NCBI GenBank assembly: GCA_037903475.1
Contig: JBAJFG010000102.1
Location: forward strand, 1,204,001-1,268,000
Direction: 5' to 3'
DNA from: Ancylostoma caninum
Lineage: Eukaryota; Nematoda; Chromadorea; Rhabditida; Ancylostomatidae
Length of the DNA: 64,000 nucleotides
Shown: in pieces, positions 58,341 through 64,000 of the stretch
Layout: every line of letters starts with the position of its first letter
Numbering within the stretch: position 1 is the first letter of the stretch
Program-made: the position numbers and the translations under genes
The notes under the pieces: model-generated
Seen by the model: only the letters and a program-made list of their open reading frames with translations
The model's database searches: none
Told to the model about the DNA's origin: nothing

Positions 58341-58639
58341 TGCCAGTTTTCTCCTCAAAAATCGCGCGATGGTGTTAAATTTCCGTGCGCTTGTTTCCGC
58401 GCTGACCAGATTGCTTTGGAGAAATGTCCAGCAATTATTAATTAGTGAAGGATCTACAAGCAGCCATTGAAATATGAACTCATAGTAACTCATTGTACGG
58501 TTCTAGCAAGTGTTCAAGCGGAGTGTTGCTGAACGAGTAAATTTCGGTCACCCTCATCACAGCATCTCTGATTTTACAGCAATCAGGAAAATACTCAGAA
58601 TTGTGCCGAATTTTTTTTCTGCCGATTTTTGGTTGTTTC

Positions 58640-58782
58640 CTCCGCGATATTTTATGTTTACCTTTATATTTTACTTACCTTTACATTTATATTTTGTATT
58701 AACCATTTATTACCTTGGTGTTGAAGGGAAGCATTGTGCCTTGGCACTGTGTGTAATAAATAAAATAAAATAAAATAAATAT
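58640..58782 (+). mobile_element. probable non-LTR retrotransposon 3' tail
   Basis: A T-rich segment leads to GTGCCTTGGCACTGTGTGTA followed by AATAAATAAAATAAAATAAAAT repeats. The (AAAAT)n terminal tail is typical of CR1-like insertions. No ORF is preserved. Confidence 0.4.
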
Positions 58783-59288
58783 CACCGCAGCTGGCTGGAT
58801 GCTGCGGATAACCTAGGATTTCGGACTGCTCGCTCAAAGCCTGATTTTCCTAGTTTAAAAAACCAATATTGAGAGCCTTATTCAGAGCCACTTGGTATAT
58901 TCAGACGTATGGTGGTGATTTGTCAGAAGGAGGGTTTCTTGCAAAATCGGGGTGAGGGTTGCCCAGAGGGAATGGTGAATCTGGGTTGAAAAAGGCGAGA
59001 CAGAGTGATACCTCATGTTCTCATTACTATTTTGACTGATACTAGTTTAAGCGCAAATAAGGCTTCAAGCTGACTCATTCTAATGACAGTTTATCACGCG
59101 CAAGTTGACCATACGCAGATGTGCTAGCTTCGTTTACATTAAAGGTTCGGTTTGCTTTGAAATAAGCATATCCGCGGCATATGTATATGTAGTATACTCA
59201 GATGAGTAAATGAGGAGTCATGGAGGAGTCATGTGGGTGAAGATGGATTCTCCACTCCACGCGGGCTCAACCCCGATAAACCTCTAAG

Positions 59289-59354
59289 TATCATAGTTCG
59301 CCTTCATGACTTCCCTAAGTCGGCTTAGGGAAGTCATGAAGGCGAACTATGATA
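59289..59354. repeat. perfect 31-bp inverted repeat with a 4-base loop
   Basis: The arms at 59289-59319 and 59324-59354 are exactly complementary, separated by TCGG. The arm contains CATAGTTCGCCTTCATGACT and TCCCTAAG. Confidence 0.95.
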
Positions 59355-61911
59355 TTATAGAAGCTGCTTGGAACTACTTATATGTAGGCTCAAATTATAA
59401 TTAGCAAAACTAACAGAGACGTTAGAATCTCAGCTTCTAAGAATAGAATTTTCTACTATTTACATCTGAAAACTGTCTAAAAAGCAATTACATAGGTGCC
59501 AGCCCCAAATATTTCAGAATTTCCTGCTCCTAGCATCTCCAACTTCCTTCCATATAGGTAATAATATTTCATTCTACTCCTGTTACACCCAAAAATACAG
59601 CTATAGCTTTTGTTCTTCCATGAGCAGTACATTTTCTCCTGTAAGAATCTACAGTAACGTCTAGGAAAACACTGAAGATAACATCTCTGATGACAGTACA
59701 AAGGAAGTACAGTGTCTGGAGTTGCAAAGGAATTAACAAAGCAAAACACATCTCTGGAAAACATCCTTGCAAATTTCGGAGAACTCCCTGTGTAACAGGG
59801 AATTAAAAAAAGGGCGACATTTGAGGATTCCACTGCTATCACCCACCCTTCCCCCCTGTTTATACTAGAACGCAGCTGTAAGTTAAAGTCACCTGTTAGC
59901 GGAAAGATACGTGCTAGGTAACTAGTAATTTCTGAAAAGCACACGTCTCATACGCGCCGAGAAGCCATTAGCGCTGCTCGTTATGCCCTCGCCGCGGTCG
60001 CCTAGCATCAGGACGGTTTTCATCTAATGAGAAAAAACCGAAACCGAACAGCATACGCCTCACATTAGCCTCTAGGCTCATGGATACTGCTGTGTAGCTA
60101 AACGAGAACACAACATTCCTGAAGAGAGCGCAGAGAAACACACAAAGGGCAAATTCTGCACAGAAACGTCCCACCACGCACTTCATCTTATCAATGTCTT
60201 ATCAAAAGCAAACACAGGGTGGGGTGGGTGCTGACAACAAGCAGCAGATGATTCGCGGAAAGATTACACCAAAAATAGAATTGTATGAAAACAATGAGGG
60301 AAATTTCCAGATAATCTTGAACAGATGTAGCCAGTGCTGGTTCTCGCTCATATAAGAACACATGCTCAAGCAGCCATATGTCAATTAGACGGTCACGAAA
60401 AAGTTATGGATTTTCTGCAGCTTAGCCGGCAGCAGACGAATAGGCCGCCTCATCGCTGCTCAACATTTCTCAATACATGAGACCAGGATTATGTTTCCAA
60501 GGTAAATAGACGCTGACATTCGTTCCACGACGCATTTGATGAGAAAACCGGCGGGACAATGTTGCCTTTAAAATTGAATAACGTGTTATTTGCCGCTGAA
60601 TCCGCATTTCTATAGGTTTTTCTAGCTACTCCACGGCAAATTCACTTAGGAAAACCGATAAAAGTCAAGAAAATGTCGCATCACATAGGGAGACCCGTAA
60701 ACGTCAAGGAACGGTCGCGACAATCCGCTGACGGGGTTGTTGGAAGGAATTCCCCCTCCCCCCCCCCCCCTCATCAAAATTTTCCGAGTTTTCCACGTAT
60801 CCAGAAAGGTTCCGAATTGAGAGGATAACATTTTGTTATTGTATGGATATTATTAATACTTCGCGGGAAACTCAACAAACCCGGGCTTCATGAAAAGAGA
60901 AGAGCAATATTTTTGCCTATGGAAGCAATGAGTACGGTGCCTAGTGTCTCTTGCAGGACTTTGGCTTCCAGGAGCAAATTTTCAGGAAATTTTGCTTCAG
61001 ATGTGAGGAATTTCTTATGTTTCCCTCGAATTTACAGCAAATATTGCATAAGAACAGCTTCTACAGCATGTATGGCTTCGAAGAAGATCCAGTGAACAAA
61101 TTGCAGCCGAATCGTTTTCCGAGTTAGAATTGTGGATTGAAGGTAAATCATCTGAGGATAAATTTGCCAGAAAAAAAGCAATAATGTACAAGAGAAGGAA
61201 ACAGATTAACCAATTGTTTGCTACATTCTTTCATAGGATTTCATCAAAAACAGCCAGAGGACTGTATCTAGCATTCCTGCCGCTCCCCAACACCAAAGTA
61301 CCGAACTACAGTTTGCATCAGCAAAAAAAAATTCTGTAGCCGTAATCATCAATGTTCTTGAAAAGGTTTTGCCTCCCCACGGAATGAGTTTTATGGGTAA
61401 AAGTTTTTATGCATAAAACCTGTGGTAATCTTTGCGACCTATCCAGCGACCTGCGACCTACACACACATTTTGTCCGAAAATCCACAAAAGTCCGCAAGA
61501 AATCCAAATTTTTTGTGATTTTCTGTAATTTTAATCATTTTTAGCCAGAACTTCCACCAAAATCACACATACAATGGATTATTTTCAGTCATCCGTCCAC
61601 TAAAACGCGACACTTTACCATGTCCAAACTTCTCATATACTTACTCATGATCCCGAACACGTTAGCATGGATGTTGCGATTCAAATCCTTCAACCTTCTC
61701 GCCATGACACTTCCTGTTTCGCCCTCTCCCGCTTCCTGGTTGTTTGTGAATAGCTAATTTACCTGGATGGAACGGTCAGCAAGGAAAGTTTTCCACGTGA
61801 AACAAAAAGAGTGGAAAAAGAACACGCCCTTTCCACCTTCCTTATATCAATAGTATAATGTATTGGTAGAGTTCAGAAGATTGAATTCACCAGGAATGTC
61901 TGCTCCAGTGG

Positions 61912-62152
61912 CGGACGCAGAAAATGGGCGGGAGGGGGCGTGGGAAAAATAGCGGGGTCTCCGCCGTTTTGGGGACCCAGATGGAAAATAAAATTAATGA
62001 AAATACTAATTATAATAGTAAATAATAAATAAAAATTATATCAAAGATAATAATAAAAGTAAACAATTAAAAATGAACTAATACAAGATTTTTATTTGTA
62101 TTGCAAAGTAATTTCGAAAATTTGGCGACCCATTTTCGGGGGGGGGGGGGGG
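61912..62152. mobile_element. MITE with mono-G tract, copy 2
   Basis: CAGTGGCGGACGCAGAAA, GGGCGGGAGGGGG, GGGTCTCCGCCGTTTTGGGG, an A/T-rich centre, AATTTCGAAAATTTGG and a G15 run (62138-62152) follow the same order as in 36882-37100. Confidence 0.6.
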
Positions 62153-62736
62153 AACATAAATATATGATATTTATGTTCGCTTAGCAATTAGATAAAATTC
62201 AATAGCTTCACAGACTAGATTACTGATCCACACAAGAGTTCACCGCTACGGTTTTGAACTCGAGCAATGAGAGTTCGTTTAGCCCACAAAGCTAAATATA
62301 ACCCTATGACAAATTACAGCAGCGGTCTCACAGCGTCCCGCTGTTCCTAGAATCAGAGCGACTTTTGGCCGCGGCATGATTAATGGCTAAGATGTGAACA
62401 GGAGGAACTTGGCGAAGTAATTTATGCCTGGAGGTCGATGAATAAGAAAGCACTTGTATAACTACAGAGTCAGCGCGATAGAAGGTATAACTACCAGAAT
62501 GAAAACTGTAGAAAATAACCTGAGAATGATTAATAGAGTAATTCTTCTCATCCACATCAAGATTAGTGGAAAAATCTAATTATTTATTAGCGCTTTATCA
62601 TATGTGATTTTCGATTATTTCTTCTCCCAGAATCTGAGTTACGGCACGAGAACGTTTTGTCCGCAATCCGTAGACACGTAGACACGCTTGAGCTTTAATA
62701 TGGCCCGAATAAGGAAAAATTACACTGCAAAAATAG

Positions 62737-64000
62737 GAGGAGGTTGGGGCACGCAAAGACAAAGAAATCTGGGCGACAACCAGATCTATACCGCCTATTT
62801 GTAGTCTAGCTTTCCAAATCCAGCGATATGGTTTTGATATAGTAGCCCTTGCTGAAACATGGCTCAAACCTGACGTTTGTGTGGAGCCCTTCCTCGGAGA
62901 GAGCATTTCTAGATACGAAGCATTCAGGTGTGATAGACCCATCAAAAGGGGAGGAGGTGTAGCACTTTTCATTGAATCGCATCTTTCACCCCTTCAAATT
63001 TTTGAAGAGGCAATCCCAGATGCATATGAATTGCTTTGCTGTGACATGACTACGTGTTCTTACAATATGAGAATACTGGTCGTTTACAGGACTCCCTGCT
63101 GTCCTATTGGCATGAGTGACCAACTTTTTAGAGCAATTAGTGATTTGATATCATGTGACCGTTACTGCATAGTGCTAGGAGATTTTAACATACCCGAAAT
63201 TGACTGGAATAGGAATTTCACACATAAGGAACTTAGCGCCGTTTCAAAATCCTTCTTAAATCTGTGCAGAATTCACAACCTATCACAACATGTCAGGTCT
63301 AGCACTCTGGGTAAGAATACTCTTGATCTTGTGTTGAGTACCAGTACAGAAATTATCTCGAATATTAGGGTAGGTCCTCCTGTTGGGACTAGTGACCACA
63401 AATCAGTCACATTTGACTTGAACATCACTCGGCAGAAGCCAATGCTCGCTGTCAAGAGGAATTTCAAAAATGCTGATTTTGACAAAATCAATCAATACTT
63501 GCTTGGTGTGGATTGGTATGGTTCCTTCAGATCTGTATCTACTGTGAACGATATGTATGAGCTGCTCATCGCCATACTTCATCATGTTATCGATAAGTTT
63601 GTTCCACTTGGCAAGGTACTCGCCGACCAAACGAAACTTCCATCTCATTTAAAGGCCTTGGCAAATAGAAGAACTGCAGCATGGGAACTAGCAACCAGGA
63701 CTGGAAATCATTCCAGTTGGCGTGCTTTCAGGAAAATCAATTTTGAATTCGAGCGTAGGCTCAGGAAGTACAATGCTTTCATTGAGAAGAAAGTCATCGA
63801 ATCCAGAAGCAAGGCTACATTCTACAAATTTTTGAAGTCCAAATTAGTCACTAAGGCAAAGTTGGGACCTATTCTGAGAGAAGATAATACCATTGTAACA
63901 ACTGATTTGGAAAAGGCGGAGATCTTCGCCGACGTTTTCGAAAAGTTTTTCACATCGAGTGACAAAACTATAAGCCATAGTTCAGACCCCCTATACCCCA
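62737..64000 (+). CDS. CR1/jockey-like LINE, APE endonuclease region, open to window end
   Basis: One frame is open from 62737 to the last base. It shows the apurinic-type endonuclease motifs in order: IVALAETWL (about 62840), RGGGVALFI (about 62950), ILVVYRTP (about 63073), LGDFNIPEIDW (about 63175), TLDLVLS (about 63320) and GTSDHKSVTFDL (about 63388). The linker that precedes reverse transcriptase follows; RT itself lies beyond the window. The N-terminal Asn motif of the endonuclease is not recognisable, so the copy is probably 5'-truncated or mutated near 62790. The long uninterrupted frame suggests a fairly young insertion. Clade (CR1 versus jockey) cannot be fixed without RT. Confidence 0.88.

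Larger units (their letters stand above)
53044..62736. other. region without a recognised gene
   Basis: I could support no exon here. Contents noted separately: a GA microsatellite, two strong inverted repeats (58263-58340 and 59289-59354), a probable LINE tail (58640-58782) and a MITE (61912-62152). Mono-C (60758-60770) and mono-G (62138-62152) tracts occur. Several 60-125-codon frames have no splice, motif or codon-usage support. Confidence 0.5.

Noticed and set aside
62240..62330. tRNA-like minus-strand sequence with GGGCTAAACGA and GAGTTCAAAACC boxes
   Set aside because: Box matches are weak and I could not draw a cloverleaf with an acceptor stem; at best a tRNA-derived SINE relic.

Overview
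This window is AT-rich, intron-dense eukaryotic DNA and reads as a nematode, most likely a strongylid (hookworm-like, clade V). The evidence is splice acceptors of the TTTTCAG type, a mixture of very short and multi-kilobase introns, a nematode-expanded lipase family gene (LIPL), a mariner fossil, many short foldback repeats, and mono-G/C tracts. No bacterial operons, CRISPR arrays or rRNA genes were seen. The species cannot be named from the sequence alone.

Left part (1-29.4 kb): two complete host genes lie tail to tail. A 13-exon acid-lipase-family gene (+, 5177-10619) can be followed exon by exon to a 398-residue protein with an intact Ser/Asp/His triad. A 9-exon gene for a RILP/RILPL-type Rab-effector coiled-coil protein (-, 29318-11653) gives 378 residues with RH1 and RH2 regions; one of its introns appears to be GC-AG. 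The large introns of the RILP gene hold a ~116-bp tandem repeat inside an interspersed element, many copies of a small foldback repeat, and two unexplained coding-like stretches on the opposite strand.

Middle (29.4-44.2 kb): mostly repeats. A decayed but full-length mariner (33564-34818) keeps both terminal inverted repeats, and its reading frame is broken by point stops only. Around it are arrays of the self-complementary word TTCGAATA, further foldback elements and isolated exon-like pieces that I cannot name.

Right part: a young Ty3/gypsy LTR retrotransposon occupies 44235-52912. Its 990-bp LTRs look identical and it is flanked by a 4-bp target duplication AGGA. It has a gag-pol ORF, and a large unrecognised downstream domain lies in the +1 frame together with the GPY/F motif of integrase. 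When the element is mentally removed, an open frame runs across the empty site, so it probably interrupts a host exon (44192-44234 and 52913-53043). From 53 to 62.7 kb I see mainly repeats, a GA microsatellite and two strong hairpins. The window ends inside a CR1/jockey-like LINE whose APE endonuclease frame is open to the last base.

The two host genes do not form an operon; they converge on a 1-kb intergenic stretch that carries three perfect TGACGTCA sites. Most lineage-specific novelty here lies in the mobile elements and in the host exon they disrupt.
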